This document shows, piece after piece, positions 27,120 to 36,841 of a stretch of 64,000 bases of DNA. Made by a program: the position numbers and the translations under genes. Numbering within the stretch: the first letter of the stretch is position 1; every line of letters begins with the position of its first letter. The notes beneath the pieces were generated by a model. It made no database searches. It was given only the letters and a program-made list of their open reading frames with translations, and had not been told where the DNA came from. Source of the stretch: GYS-P2D sp964522505 (lineage in GTDB: Bacteria > Bacteroidota > Bacteroidia > Chitinophagales > Saprospiraceae); the NCBI GenBank assembly GCA_964522505.1, contig CAZFWJ010000001.1, positions 62,001-126,000 of the forward strand. Reading direction: 5' to 3'.

Positions 27120-28027
27120 TCAAGCTATCATTGATTATATGTACCTACAACCGGATTGAGTTGCTATCAGAATGCATCTCTTCAATCCAACAAGCTTTAG
27201 AACTTATTCCTACCGGTACTTATGAAGTCATAGTCGTAAACAATCACCCTGACACGCATCAGCAATTATCTTCAGCCTTGCATGATCATACAGAAATCAC
27301 GATCGTAAGGGAACCCACTGTGGGACTCAGTGTAGCCCGAAATACCGGAGTCGATAATGCCTCGGGTCTCTGGCTCGGGTTCCTCGATGACGACGCCATC
27401 GTTCCCAAGGAATTCGTAAATCGAGCATTAGAGATAATCGATCAACACGATTTTGACTGTTTCGGTGGCGGAATCGAGTCATGGTGGAAATACCCTAAGC
27501 CAAGGTGGATGAACCAAAACTATGGTTCAAAACCTCCTCTGCGTGATGATGTCGGCCTGCTCAATTCAAATGAATACAATTGGGGAAGTAACATCTTTTT
27601 AAAATCAGATGCTTTGGCGAGAGTCGGCGGGTTTCCAATCAATATCGGCATGAAAGGAAAACACCTCGGGTATGCTGCTGAAAACATAGTACAAGACAAT
27701 ATGCGAGCGCACGGATATCTGATCGGATATGATCCGAATTTGTCCATCTTGCACCTAGTCATGGAACAAAAACTATCCCTATTCTGGCACATACGAGCTG
27801 CTTACGCTACTGCTAGAGATGGTTTCTCGACATTCCCAAAAGATTACGAAGTAGTAGGAATGATCAAGACATTAAGGCGTATAGTCGCGGCTCCCATAAA
27901 GGGCATATTCCAATTATTTCAACCAGATTACTTCTTGGAAAACTTGCTGCTAGACACCTTCACACCATGGGCTCAACTATTTGGTAAAATAAGAGCTCAC
28001 CATAAAGCTATTCTGGGTTTATCTTGA
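27116..28027 (+). CDS. Family 2 glycosyltransferase
   Basis: A GT-A glycosyltransferase of 303 residues. It starts at LSLIICTYNRIELLSECISS, has TVGLSVARNTGVDNASG near 65-81 and the DxD-type FLDDDAIVPKEF motif near 91. A tryptophan-rich stretch, SWWKYPKPRWMNQNYG, lies near 122-137, as in sugar transferases of the SpsA/HAS type. It overlaps the GyrI-like gene by 4 bases and converges on the PorU2-like gene with a 20-base overlap. Confidence 0.9.
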   Translation: MIKLSLIICTYNRIELLSECISSIQQALELIPTGTYEVIVVNNHPDTHQQLSSALHDHTEITIVREPTVGLSVARNTGVDNASGLWLGFLDDDAIVPKEFVNRALEIIDQHDFDCFGGGIESWWKYPKPRWMNQNYGSKPPLRDDVGLLNSNEYNWGSNIFLKSDALARVGGFPINIGMKGKHLGYAAENIVQDNMRAHGYLIGYDPNLSILHLVMEQKLSLFWHIRAAYATARDGFSTFPKDYEVVGMIKTLRRIVAAPIKGIFQLFQPDYFLENLLLDTFTPWAQLFGKIRAHHKAILGLS

Positions 28028-31000
28028 GAATTGATCCTCTCCATCGTTCTGACCTCTTCTGAAGATTGCTGATCACTTCATAGTAGTACATCCCATTAGC
28101 TACAGGTTGGCCACTCTCATCGAGGCCATCCCACTGGTATCGGTTAAGGCCTGTATCTAGCTCACCAAAGTCTTCAATATTCACTTGCTTAACAAGTCGC
28201 CCTCGAGCATTGTAAATTGAAAGATTGAATACATCAGGTAGTGTTTCACCCAAGCTAAATTGAACATTTAGCTCCTCCCGAAATGGTACAGGCCAAATCT
28301 TAAAAGGTGTTTCTTCGACATCACTACTTACCTCAAACTGCACTCTATAATCAGTCGTACCTGCCACATTCCCCGCTTTATCTTTGGCATTTACCCTAAG
28401 CGTATAAATTCCTTCTATTGACAAATTTGGATTGATCAAAAATGACGCAACGTTGTCATCAAGGCTTTCTGCTGGAACAAATGTCACATCGGGATCAAAT
28501 TCTGTTATACGTCGCTCTAAGAATTCAGGATACATCAAACTGATTGCAAAGTCTTCAGGATTATCCAATAAAACAAAGGAGTTCGGATCTCTCAAGGATA
28601 CAATGATCTGCGGATTGTGCCCGACAGCATCACCATTGGCAATTGTTCGACCATCAAATGTTACATCCAAAAATGGGTTGAACTCGTCAGGCCTGATGAA
28701 TACTTCTGTTTGACCAAAATTGTTCAACACAGATAACTCAAATGGATTTTGACTCGGGTTGAGTTCAATAGTTAATCTATACATACCTCCAAGTCCATCA
28801 GTCTGTATCGTCTCAGAGAAATTGATCTTGCCATGCGCAGGAATTTCTTCAGCTCGCTTCACAAATACTGTGGAGCGCCCTTCTTCATCTGTAAGTCGAT
28901 ATCTCACTAAGATTGGGTCGAGCTTAGTTGAGCTAATATTGAGCAAGTTGAAGTCCAAGATCAAATCTTCTCCAGCATTGATCGTATCAGATAGGATGAA
29001 TGGTTCATCTGCTGAAGTGAACAGTGCAGCATCTGGTAGCTCTGGGCGCAATATCCTCCAATGGTTCAACTGTGATGCTGATCGCTCTGGATCAGTGATC
29101 TCATACTCTAACCTCAAAAATGGAAATAATCCTGCATCGACTCCTGATAAGTCAATCTCTTGCCTTCCTTCAGCGACTCTTATTAATGTCTCGCTACCGT
29201 TGAGAGATGACCTGCCATATAATCTGACCTCGGAAACATCTTCTCCTTCAGTCTCATCTTCCCAAATCAATCTATCCCAACTATTGCTTGGTCCAATGAT
29301 CGTGCTGACAAGCTGGCCTTCACTCCATGTACTACGACCAACGGAGCTTAAGTCGATAGTACCTTCTATCTGATCAGCTATATCCTCGATCACTAATCCC
29401 TCTCCTTTATCAAATATCATGGTAAAAGGAAGCGCACCCCTTGTCAACATCTCTCTTACACGCTGAGAACCATATGACTCTAATTCTTCTATTAGATTAG
29501 TCCCATATATCTCGCTGTCTCCTAACCAATCATCAATACTAAGTGTCGTGTTTTCATCAGCAATCATCGTATGCAGAAAGACTCTCGAACCCTGTGGCAT
29601 AAAGTCCAATAACTCTATAAGTCCTCTCCTGCCCTCTGGACTATCTGTTTTGAATATAAATCCATCTACAGAATGACGCTCACTACCAAAGTCACGGCCA
29701 GAATTAGAAATAATAACCTGCTCTGGATGCCATGCGAACACCTGAATCGCAGGGGCCAAGGATCGTGCATTAAGTGATTCCCAAGGTGAATTATTTACGA
29801 ATACCCAAAAGTCATTCGGATCTCTGATTTGATTCTTAATTCTGATATCCCATTCTCGCTCATCATAGTGAATCATGCGATCAAGATCATCCAAACTCAA
29901 CTTGTAGAAGTCGTCTTTCTGCCATTGATAAAAATGGCTCTGATTCCATCCAGGTTGACTATCTGGAAGGAAAACAAAAGACTGTGTACGCCATCGACGT
30001 CCCTGCTCCAATAGAGCTACATCCGCTGTGGCTATCCGCCAGTAGTATACTGTTCCTGGCTGCATGTTCAGATTCGGCCGCCAGCCAATCTGACTGCTAT
30101 TGTTATCGACGATTTCAGTAGTGAGTAGTGGACTATCAAATAACTCTGTGGTATCAATCTGTAACTCATATTGGCCTCCAAAATCAAATGCATTGTTTAT
30201 TGCTGCAATTAACTCAACATTAGGATCATTGACGATCGCAAAGTCTGCTGGCGATACAGGTGATGCTGACTTGTCAAATATAAAAAAGTCAAAACCTTCT
30301 TGTCCGACATTGTCAAACAACCGGTTATTGAGCTCTGCATTGTCATCTGGCAACTCTTCAATATCATCTTGTGGGTCGATGTAAATAAAGATTTTATTCT
30401 GACCGATGGCATCAAAGCCTGGATTAGTTATTTCGACTGACACACTTGATCTAAATGGCGGTGCCACAATTGTGCTCATGATCGTATCAGACAATCTTCC
30501 CTCATTATACTGGTGAACTAACATGACATCCAGAGGGCCATCTACTGCACGACCCAAATTGATAATATCGTAATCTATAGTAATCGACTCGGAGCTTGCC
30601 GTGATCACGTCTGGATTCACTCTGATTGAAGCATTATCCACTACATAATCGGGACCATCAAATATTAACGGTCTGTACGCCGGATCGCCGTGCAAAGTAA
30701 ATTGCTGAATGAGGGTTTCTATCGACAGTGTCTCCCGATCCGCTCGCATTTCGAGGGCTCGTTGTAATACGCTCCCAATGGGCTCTCCATACATCTCTTC
30801 GCCGATGAGGTCATATAGGTCGAGGCCCATATTGTATTGCGGGTTGATATATGCCGTCCCTGATGAAGCAAGAAATATGGTCGCTCCATTATCTTTTTCT
30901 AGGACGAAATCTTCACTAATACCTGTATTCCCAGTATGGATGTTTCCAGAGTGGCAACCTAATGACAAGATGATCGGATTACGACCAGCATTCTCATATT

Positions 31001-32903
31001 TAGAAGGGTCTTCTAAGCTGAAATCAAAGGTGCCTACAGCTGAGTGTCCGAAAAATGAAATAATACTTGAGCCATCATTGATCGCATTTATTATTGACTC
31101 AGATGTTGCCGTCTGAATAGGATCCGAAGAGGTCTTCCTAAATGTCAGCAAGTCTGCTCCGAATGTCCTATTTCCAATCACATCTCCCATATCGTTTAAG
31201 AAATTGAACAGGAGATTCTGGATGTCTGATGATCCGCCACTTAGGTGGATGATCTGCTTTTTCCAATTCTGATCTTCGTAAGTCTGAGACTCTTCTCGGG
31301 GCGCCTCATGTGTTCTAATCTTATCGAGGTAGTCTGTAATTGCAGTTTCTGAGACTGCTGACAACCGTCCTATAGGAATGGCTGGGTGATTTTCACCTTC
31401 TCGAGCTACAAGAAGATTATCAGACCCTGGCACACCCCATGTTGGAACATAAGATATGTCATCACCGTCCTCTCTTATTGAAGAATACTCGAGACTCTTA
31501 CCGAGCAGAAACACATAGTCCATTGCTTGATCTCCTTGCATAGCGTCAGCTAGAAATCGCTTCAGTGCGATAGGATGATGCTCAATACCAAATCCATACT
31601 GACATCTCAGCTGATTCATATCCACTATTGCAACATCATAGCCTCCACCTTGTGCAGAGCGTCTATATGCTCCATAAGCTTGGGCAGCATCCATGATTGC
31701 CTCATGAGAGATGATGGTATAAGTATCTGTTATTTGCTCTTCAAATGAAATAGATTCAATCTCACCGACTTCTAGCATGTCATCTGAAGCTGCTTGGTAA
31801 AACCACTCGGTAGTACTGAATGACGAAGGCACTAAGTATTGTATGTCTTGGCCTATTGACTGAGGTGTCACAATCTCCTTAGCCGTCTTATTAATCAGCA
31901 ATGGATTTTGCCCTTCTATATTAGAGATCTGGATATGTCTTGGTAGTAGCGATGCCTGCTGCGTAAAGCTTAATGATAGAACATCTTCAAAATTATATCG
32001 CCTAGAATAGGCTAACTCATAATACCCAATCGTGCTTCTTTCATTTTCATTATTGCCTGTCAAGACTGTTATCTCAATAGTATCACCCCTCAAAAGATTA
32101 GGATCGATACGCTCGTTGAACTCTACGACATCATAGCCATCAGTTGGTCGAATGCGTAGGAGTTCTCCATTAATAAGTAATGATACACTGCGGCTAAATA
32201 CATTGGTAGCTACACGAATGCTAATGTATGGATCTATACCAAATGGATTTAATTCTTCCATTGGAATCCTCAGGACATGCTGATGTCTTAAGTCAGATCC
32301 ATAGCCTTCTCCAACATCATAGTCAGAGTATCTGATGAAATCACGATTGTTATATGTTGGTTTGATCGCCTGATCAGAAAAGACCTCCGTCACCGTGTGT
32401 ATATAGTAATCCTCCAATGGAGGCAAGTCGCTATCGTCAATTCCCGAATCAACCTCTTGATATCTTAAGGCTTCGTAATCATGGTTCTCAATAGTTAAAA
32501 AATAACTGCTTCTGTCTGTGTATAGACTGTATAACGGATTGAGTTGCTCCTGCTCAGCTTGATCATAAAGCTCCGCATCTAAACGTCCATCATTCGGCTG
32601 ACCTATGAAATATAGGAAATCACCTGTTGTCCATTGCTCATCAGTACTTGTGAACAGATCTATGCGCTCACCAAAAGAATAAATGGCCAAGTCTCTTCCC
32701 TGGATAACAGAAGATTCTATCCCTGCTTGAAGGAGCTCTTCATAGCTGATTCTATAAACAGCTGTGCTGTCCACACCGAATTCATAATATATCTGGTCGA
32801 AGTTATACCATCCTGTAGCATTCTGAGTCTGTCCTTGTAATCCAATAGACAGCATTAATAATGCATACACAACAGATATGTAATTGGGGAACGTTTTCAT
32901 CAC
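28008..32903 (-). CDS. PorU2-like C25 peptidase with type IX secretion C-terminal domain
   Basis: A 1631-residue secreted protein: signal peptide about 1-25, an N-terminal beta-rich region, a gingipain-like C25 peptidase domain at about 390-760, then Ig-like and CARDB-like beta domains, and a C-terminal T9SS sorting/FlgD-like domain at about 1535-1631 (FKIWPVPFREELNVQF, then YQWDGLDESGQPVANGMYYY). The catalytic histidine is in ISFFGHSAVGTF near 618 and the cysteine in LSLGCHSGN near 648, the order and spacing of gingipains. It is far longer than the sortase PorU (about 1100-1300) and matches proteins annotated as PorU2. An ordinary secreted C25 protease is the alternative. Confidence 0.82.
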   Translation of the reverse strand: MMKTFPNYISVVYALLMLSIGLQGQTQNATGWYNFDQIYYEFGVDSTAVYRISYEELLQAGIESSVIQGRDLAIYSFGERIDLFTSTDEQWTTGDFLYFIGQPNDGRLDAELYDQAEQEQLNPLYSLYTDRSSYFLTIENHDYEALRYQEVDSGIDDSDLPPLEDYYIHTVTEVFSDQAIKPTYNNRDFIRYSDYDVGEGYGSDLRHQHVLRIPMEELNPFGIDPYISIRVATNVFSRSVSLLINGELLRIRPTDGYDVVEFNERIDPNLLRGDTIEITVLTGNNENERSTIGYYELAYSRRYNFEDVLSLSFTQQASLLPRHIQISNIEGQNPLLINKTAKEIVTPQSIGQDIQYLVPSSFSTTEWFYQAASDDMLEVGEIESISFEEQITDTYTIISHEAIMDAAQAYGAYRRSAQGGGYDVAIVDMNQLRCQYGFGIEHHPIALKRFLADAMQGDQAMDYVFLLGKSLEYSSIREDGDDISYVPTWGVPGSDNLLVAREGENHPAIPIGRLSAVSETAITDYLDKIRTHEAPREESQTYEDQNWKKQIIHLSGGSSDIQNLLFNFLNDMGDVIGNRTFGADLLTFRKTSSDPIQTATSESIINAINDGSSIISFFGHSAVGTFDFSLEDPSKYENAGRNPIILSLGCHSGNIHTGNTGISEDFVLEKDNGATIFLASSGTAYINPQYNMGLDLYDLIGEEMYGEPIGSVLQRALEMRADRETLSIETLIQQFTLHGDPAYRPLIFDGPDYVVDNASIRVNPDVITASSESITIDYDIINLGRAVDGPLDVMLVHQYNEGRLSDTIMSTIVAPPFRSSVSVEITNPGFDAIGQNKIFIYIDPQDDIEELPDDNAELNNRLFDNVGQEGFDFFIFDKSASPVSPADFAIVNDPNVELIAAINNAFDFGGQYELQIDTTELFDSPLLTTEIVDNNSSQIGWRPNLNMQPGTVYYWRIATADVALLEQGRRWRTQSFVFLPDSQPGWNQSHFYQWQKDDFYKLSLDDLDRMIHYDEREWDIRIKNQIRDPNDFWVFVNNSPWESLNARSLAPAIQVFAWHPEQVIISNSGRDFGSERHSVDGFIFKTDSPEGRRGLIELLDFMPQGSRVFLHTMIADENTTLSIDDWLGDSEIYGTNLIEELESYGSQRVREMLTRGALPFTMIFDKGEGLVIEDIADQIEGTIDLSSVGRSTWSEGQLVSTIIGPSNSWDRLIWEDETEGEDVSEVRLYGRSSLNGSETLIRVAEGRQEIDLSGVDAGLFPFLRLEYEITDPERSASQLNHWRILRPELPDAALFTSADEPFILSDTINAGEDLILDFNLLNISSTKLDPILVRYRLTDEEGRSTVFVKRAEEIPAHGKINFSETIQTDGLGGMYRLTIELNPSQNPFELSVLNNFGQTEVFIRPDEFNPFLDVTFDGRTIANGDAVGHNPQIIVSLRDPNSFVLLDNPEDFAISLMYPEFLERRITEFDPDVTFVPAESLDDNVASFLINPNLSIEGIYTLRVNAKDKAGNVAGTTDYRVQFEVSSDVEETPFKIWPVPFREELNVQFSLGETLPDVFNLSIYNARGRLVKQVNIEDFGELDTGLNRYQWDGLDESGQPVANGMYYYEVISNLQKRSERWRGSILKINPE

Positions 32904-32974
32904 AAATCTTATAAAAAATGACTTAGATCATAAGTCATTCACAGGTATGGCAAATTCCTTGATGGAATACTCCA

Positions 32975-32982
32975 CAAATATA
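32975..32982 (-). promoter_or_regulatory. Bacteroidota-type -7 box upstream of the PorU2-like gene
   Basis: Read on the - strand the octamer is TATATTTG, a match to TAnnTTTG, lying 71 bases upstream of the ATG at 32903. A TTG occurs 14 bases upstream of it, shorter than the usual spacing of about 19-21, so only the -7 element is supported. Confidence 0.35.
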
Positions 32983-33052
32983 AGCTTATCACCATTCAAT
33001 TACTACCATAAATAGCATTAATCCAAGGATACTCAGCTATTTTTGAAGGCCG

Positions 33053-34132
33053 ATGTCGTTTGTGCTACTCTCCATTCTTGTTGTCTCGTTTGTAATTCAG
33101 CTGCTGATATACATCGGATTGTTCGCTAGATTGTCAATAAAAGACGACTCTATCTCTGAAAAAAGGCCTGTACATCCTGCTGTAAGTTTAGTTATCGCAT
33201 TCAAAAATGAATCGCCTAACTTATCCGCACATTTAGCTTATTGGACAAGCCAAAATTACCCTAACCTAGAAATCATTTTAGTCGATGATCACTCCACGGA
33301 CGATAGCGTTAGCATCATAGAGCATAGCCTTTCAGAAAACACAAATCTTAAGATTTGTACTAATGAAGGAGCAGGTAAAAAAGAGGCTCTATCAACAGGA
33401 ATCGCTGCCGCCATTGGAACCTGGATAATAACCACCGATGCTGATTGCAAGCCTGCATCTGATTCTTGGATTAGTGAGATGATCAATGCCCGACAACAAT
33501 CAGATGTAATCCTAGGATATGGACCATATAAGTCTGGTTCAGGATTCCTCAACAAGTTTATCCGCTATGAGACTTGGTTCATTGCCATGCAGTATCTCTC
33601 ATTAGCCAAATTAGGCCTGCCATATATGGGTGTAGGGCGGAATCTCGCCTATAAAAAGCAAGTGTTCTTGAAACAGGGAGGATTTGCAGATCATGCACAT
33701 ATCAAAAGTGGAGATGATGATCTATTCATTGCAGGATTAACACCCGACACTATAGTCGGGCTAAACCTAAACTCCTTTACTTACTCCATACCTGCAAATT
33801 CGCTAACCGAATTAATACAACAGAAAAGAAGGCATCTCACAACCGCATACTCCTATAGGTTGAAACATAAGATCATCTTGATTGCCATGTTTGTATCACA
33901 GTTCATGTTTTATACTAGTGCTGTTGGGTTATGCATCAATAGCACCTATGTCAGTTTAGTCAGCTGCCTATTCTTGATTAGGACTATCGTCTTGTTATGG
34001 ATTGCTCAGCAGAAGATGTCAATGCTAAAAGAATGGCACTTATGGTATTGGGCTCCTGTATTAGACATATTATTGTTGGTCTATTACTGCCTTATGGGTC
34101 TATTGTTGCCGATGAAAAAGAAGACATGGTAG
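33053..34132 (+). CDS. Membrane-anchored family 2 glycosyltransferase
   Basis: A 359-residue protein with an N-terminal membrane segment (1-25), a GT-A domain (about 40-265: VSLVIAFKNESPNLSAHL, ILVDDHSTDDSV, the DxD of TTDADCKP near 126-128, and the QQKRRHLTT motif near 260) and three C-terminal membrane segments (about 275-355). This is the layout of processive or lipid-linked membrane glycosyltransferases. The product is unknown. A TATTTTTG box ends 6 bases before the ATG, so the transcript may have almost no leader. It overlaps rsmG by 7 bases. Confidence 0.88.
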   Translation: MSFVLLSILVVSFVIQLLIYIGLFARLSIKDDSISEKRPVHPAVSLVIAFKNESPNLSAHLAYWTSQNYPNLEIILVDDHSTDDSVSIIEHSLSENTNLKICTNEGAGKKEALSTGIAAAIGTWIITTDADCKPASDSWISEMINARQQSDVILGYGPYKSGSGFLNKFIRYETWFIAMQYLSLAKLGLPYMGVGRNLAYKKQVFLKQGGFADHAHIKSGDDDLFIAGLTPDTIVGLNLNSFTYSIPANSLTELIQQKRRHLTTAYSYRLKHKIILIAMFVSQFMFYTSAVGLCINSTYVSLVSCLFLIRTIVLLWIAQQKMSMLKEWHLWYWAPVLDILLLVYYCLMGLLLPMKKKTW

Positions 34133-34758
34133 AAATCATTGAAAAGTACTTCCCGCAGTTGACAGAAAAACAATCACGTCAGATGGGTCAGCTGTTACCC
34201 CTCTATACTGATTGGAATGACAAGATTAATGTGATCTCTCGGAAAGATATCGGCAATCTTTATGAGCGACATGTCCTTCACTCTTTATCGATAGCCAAGT
34301 GGATATCATTTCAACCTGGCACCAAGATTATGGATATCGGTTGTGGTGGTGGATTTCCGAGTATTCCCTTAGCAATTTTGTTTCCAGAGGTGAGTTTTCA
34401 TTGTGTGGACAGCATCAACAAAAAGCTTAAGGTTATCAGCGCTGTGGTCGAGGAACTCGGCTTGGACAATATTCGAACTACTCACTCCCGAGCTGAAGAA
34501 ATCAGGGAGCGATATGACTTTGTAATTAACCGGGCCGTAGCGCCATTCACCAAGTTATTGTCTTGGAGCAAAAAAAATGTTTCTAATAAACAGCGAAATG
34601 CCGTCCCCAATGGTATGATATCATTGAAAGGAGGAGACTTAAGTTCTGAATTATCAAGCATCAGAAAGAAAGAATACTATGAAGTAACTCCATTAAGTGA
34701 TTACTTTGAAGAGGAGTTTTTTAGCACTAAATACCTCATATATATCCAACTCGGGTGA
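34126..34758 (+). CDS. rsmG: 16S rRNA (guanine-N7)-methyltransferase
   Basis: RsmG (GidB) methylates N7 of G527 of 16S rRNA with AdoMet. The AdoMet motif is DIGCGGGFPSIPLAILFPE at about 70-88, preceded by ERHVLHSLSIA and followed by the VDSINKKLKVI and NRAVAPFTKLL segments typical of the family. The ATG at 34126 gives 210 residues, the usual length; the frame is open further upstream but that part has no family resemblance. It overlaps the glycosyltransferase stop by 7 bases. Confidence 0.95.
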   Translation: MVEIIEKYFPQLTEKQSRQMGQLLPLYTDWNDKINVISRKDIGNLYERHVLHSLSIAKWISFQPGTKIMDIGCGGGFPSIPLAILFPEVSFHCVDSINKKLKVISAVVEELGLDNIRTTHSRAEEIRERYDFVINRAVAPFTKLLSWSKKNVSNKQRNAVPNGMISLKGGDLSSELSSIRKKEYYEVTPLSDYFEEEFFSTKYLIYIQLG

Positions 34759-34766
34759 TAGAACTT

Positions 34767-36071
34767 ATGACAACCAAATTGCTTGAATACGGCACGTTTT
34801 ATATCTCCATTTCAGATGTAGCACTGATGTTCCTGGCTGCTGCCGCTATTATGGTCGTTTACTTCATCTCAAGACGTAGACTACATGCTTATTCCCTGAG
34901 GCATAGTACGGTACAAGCTGATGAGCCCCGCAACCAGAGAATACTGATTGCACTGTGTGTCCTATTATGGATAATCATCTCGGTATTCATCCTGAGACTA
35001 GATTATAAGATCGTGCCAGATAAGTTGTTTGACTTGAGTGTTTCACGAATTTTAATGGCCTTCTTTATCGTGGTCTTATCAAGACTCCTGGATAGCATTA
35101 TATCCAAACGGATTGATGAGGAGATTGTCAAAAGTTCTACTTCCCGAAGAAAGTCAGAAAAGAACGGCTCTAGACTCGCTCATTATATCATCCTCCTATT
35201 GATGGTCTACCTTATCATCAAAAATTTTGACTTTCTCAACATTACATTTTATCAAGTCTGGGCCAATAACCACACCATTGATATTAGCTTGTCTAACATT
35301 GTTGTCGCCTTATTGATATTGCTTATCGCAAGGCTTGCTATATGGTTGCTAACCAATCTATTCTTCTTTAATTTCTATCGAAGCAAGCAGATTGCATCGG
35401 GTAAGCAATATGCGTACAACCAGTTATTAAGTTATCTGATCTACTTCTTTGCGATTCTCTTTGCTTTGCAGCTTGTCGGGGTAAATATGACATTGGTATG
35501 GACAGGTGCTGCCGCACTTTTAGTAGGTATAGGTATTGCCTTACAACAAACGATCAGTGATTTTTTCAGTGGAATCGTCTTATTATTCGAGCGATCAGTA
35601 AAGGTTGGCGACTTCCTTGAGCTCGATGCGTTTTCTGGCACATTAAAGCGGATTGGACTAAGATCCTCTGTCGTCGAGACCCTAGATAACAAGTTATTAA
35701 TCATTCCCAACTCGCAATTGGTCAATGACCGTGTTACCAACAAGTCCAATGCTTATAAGAGCACACGCTTTTCAGTCACTGTAGGAGTAGCGTATGGTAG
35801 TGATCCGCGACAGGTAGAGCAGATCTTACTTGCCGTTGCGGAGGAGCACAAAGACATCCCTCAATACCCGATACCCTTTGTTCGATTTCAAGACTTTGGC
35901 GATAATGCGCTGTTGTTTGAGTTGTACGCCTTTACCAGTACTTCAATATTGCTGGGAGATATTAGGAGTGACCTTAGATATGCCATCTATGACCGTCTTG
36001 CAGAAAACAATATTGACATCCCGTTCCCACAAAGAGATGTCTGGATTAAGAATTCAGGAAAATTAAAATGA
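34767..36071 (+). CDS. MscS-type mechanosensitive ion channel
   Basis: An inner membrane channel protein of about 434 residues that should open under membrane tension to release solutes during osmotic down-shock. It has about five membrane segments; the pore-lining and beta-domain entry is LLVGIGIALQQTISDFFSGIVLLFE followed by RSVKVGDFLEL. The C-terminal cytosolic part contains IPNSQLVNDRVTN and VGVAYGSDPRQVEQIL. The ATG at 34767 is given, but a GTG at 34755 overlapping the rsmG stop (GTGA) is equally possible. Confidence 0.92.
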   Translation: MTTKLLEYGTFYISISDVALMFLAAAAIMVVYFISRRRLHAYSLRHSTVQADEPRNQRILIALCVLLWIIISVFILRLDYKIVPDKLFDLSVSRILMAFFIVVLSRLLDSIISKRIDEEIVKSSTSRRKSEKNGSRLAHYIILLLMVYLIIKNFDFLNITFYQVWANNHTIDISLSNIVVALLILLIARLAIWLLTNLFFFNFYRSKQIASGKQYAYNQLLSYLIYFFAILFALQLVGVNMTLVWTGAAALLVGIGIALQQTISDFFSGIVLLFERSVKVGDFLELDAFSGTLKRIGLRSSVVETLDNKLLIIPNSQLVNDRVTNKSNAYKSTRFSVTVGVAYGSDPRQVEQILLAVAEEHKDIPQYPIPFVRFQDFGDNALLFELYAFTSTSILLGDIRSDLRYAIYDRLAENNIDIPFPQRDVWIKNSGKLK

Positions 36072-36134
36072 AATAATCGATCTTTGCGATCTTATTAACA
36101 TCGATACCGTTAAAAAAAGATAAACACCAAGCTT

Positions 36135-36746
36135 ATGGACGCAGCGATTAAGAGCCCAGTAATGTTATATACTGAGCAGACACCCAACCCGGAATCTCTT
36201 AAGTTTGTTACTAACAAGATCATCTACAAAGGAACAGCGGATTTCCGTGAGGAGCCTTTAGCTCAGGAGTGGTCGCCCCTTGCAACAGAGTTGTTTGCTT
36301 TTCCATATGTCAAAGGTGTGTATATCTGCAACAACTTCGTAACCATTACTAAGGAGTTCAACTATTCTTGGGAAGATATTATGCTGAAGCTTAAGGAGTT
36401 TATTAAGGGATATGTAACTGACGACAAGGCAATCTTAAATGAAGGCTTCGCAGAAGCGATGAAGGCTAGAGAAGCAGAGCTTGGAGCTGGTGCCGAGTAT
36501 ACAGGAGATGAAGCAGAGCTTGTTGCAAAAATTAAAGAACTCATAGATACTTATGTGAAGCCTGCTGTAGAAATGGATGGTGGAAACATCGAGTTCAAAT
36601 CATTTAATCAAGGTATAGTTACTGTGATTCTACAGGGTTCTTGCAGTGGATGTCCTTCATCTACCGTTACACTTAAGTCAGGAATCGAAGGAATGCTAAG
36701 ACGCATGGTGCCAGAAGTTAAGGAAGTAGTCTCCGAGATGGGATAG
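36135..36746 (+). CDS. Nfu_N-NifU iron-sulfur scaffold protein
   Basis: A 203-residue iron-sulfur cluster carrier. The N-terminal Nfu_N domain (about 10-95) begins YTEQTPNPESLKFV, and the C-terminal NifU domain (about 125-200) holds the cluster-binding CxxC in QGSCSGCPSSTVTLKSGIE. This two-domain form is usual in Bacteroidota and alpha-proteobacteria. It delivers 4Fe-4S clusters to client enzymes in the cytoplasm. It stands 63 bases after mscS and is probably a separate transcription unit. Confidence 0.94.
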   Translation: MDAAIKSPVMLYTEQTPNPESLKFVTNKIIYKGTADFREEPLAQEWSPLATELFAFPYVKGVYICNNFVTITKEFNYSWEDIMLKLKEFIKGYVTDDKAILNEGFAEAMKAREAELGAGAEYTGDEAELVAKIKELIDTYVKPAVEMDGGNIEFKSFNQGIVTVILQGSCSGCPSSTVTLKSGIEGMLRRMVPEVKEVVSEMG

Positions 36747-36813
36747 TACTTTTATTGTTTTGTTAAAGGCCTCTTCGCTCTGAGCTTCAATATGCTTATG
36801 ACAAATAGTCGTA

Positions 36814-36821
36814 TATCTTTG
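36814..36821 (+). promoter_or_regulatory. Bacteroidota-type -7 box (TATCTTTG)
   Basis: Matches TAnnTTTG and ends 20 bases before the ATG of the outer membrane barrel gene, the same spacing seen for boxes upstream of the DUF2061 gene and the alpha/beta hydrolase gene. No TTG was found at the -33 position. Confidence 0.45.
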
Positions 36822-36841
36822 CCCTACTATTACTGGATCTT

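Noticed and set aside
28432..31116. Open frames of 90-200 codons on the + strand opposite the PorU2-like gene (for example 28759-29373)
   Set aside because: They are antisense to a long, clearly coding gene and translate into serine-rich low-complexity sequence without family resemblance.
33997..34125. N-terminal extension of rsmG
   Set aside because: The frame is open but lies within the preceding glycosyltransferase gene and has no similarity to RsmG; the ATG at 34126 gives the normal length.
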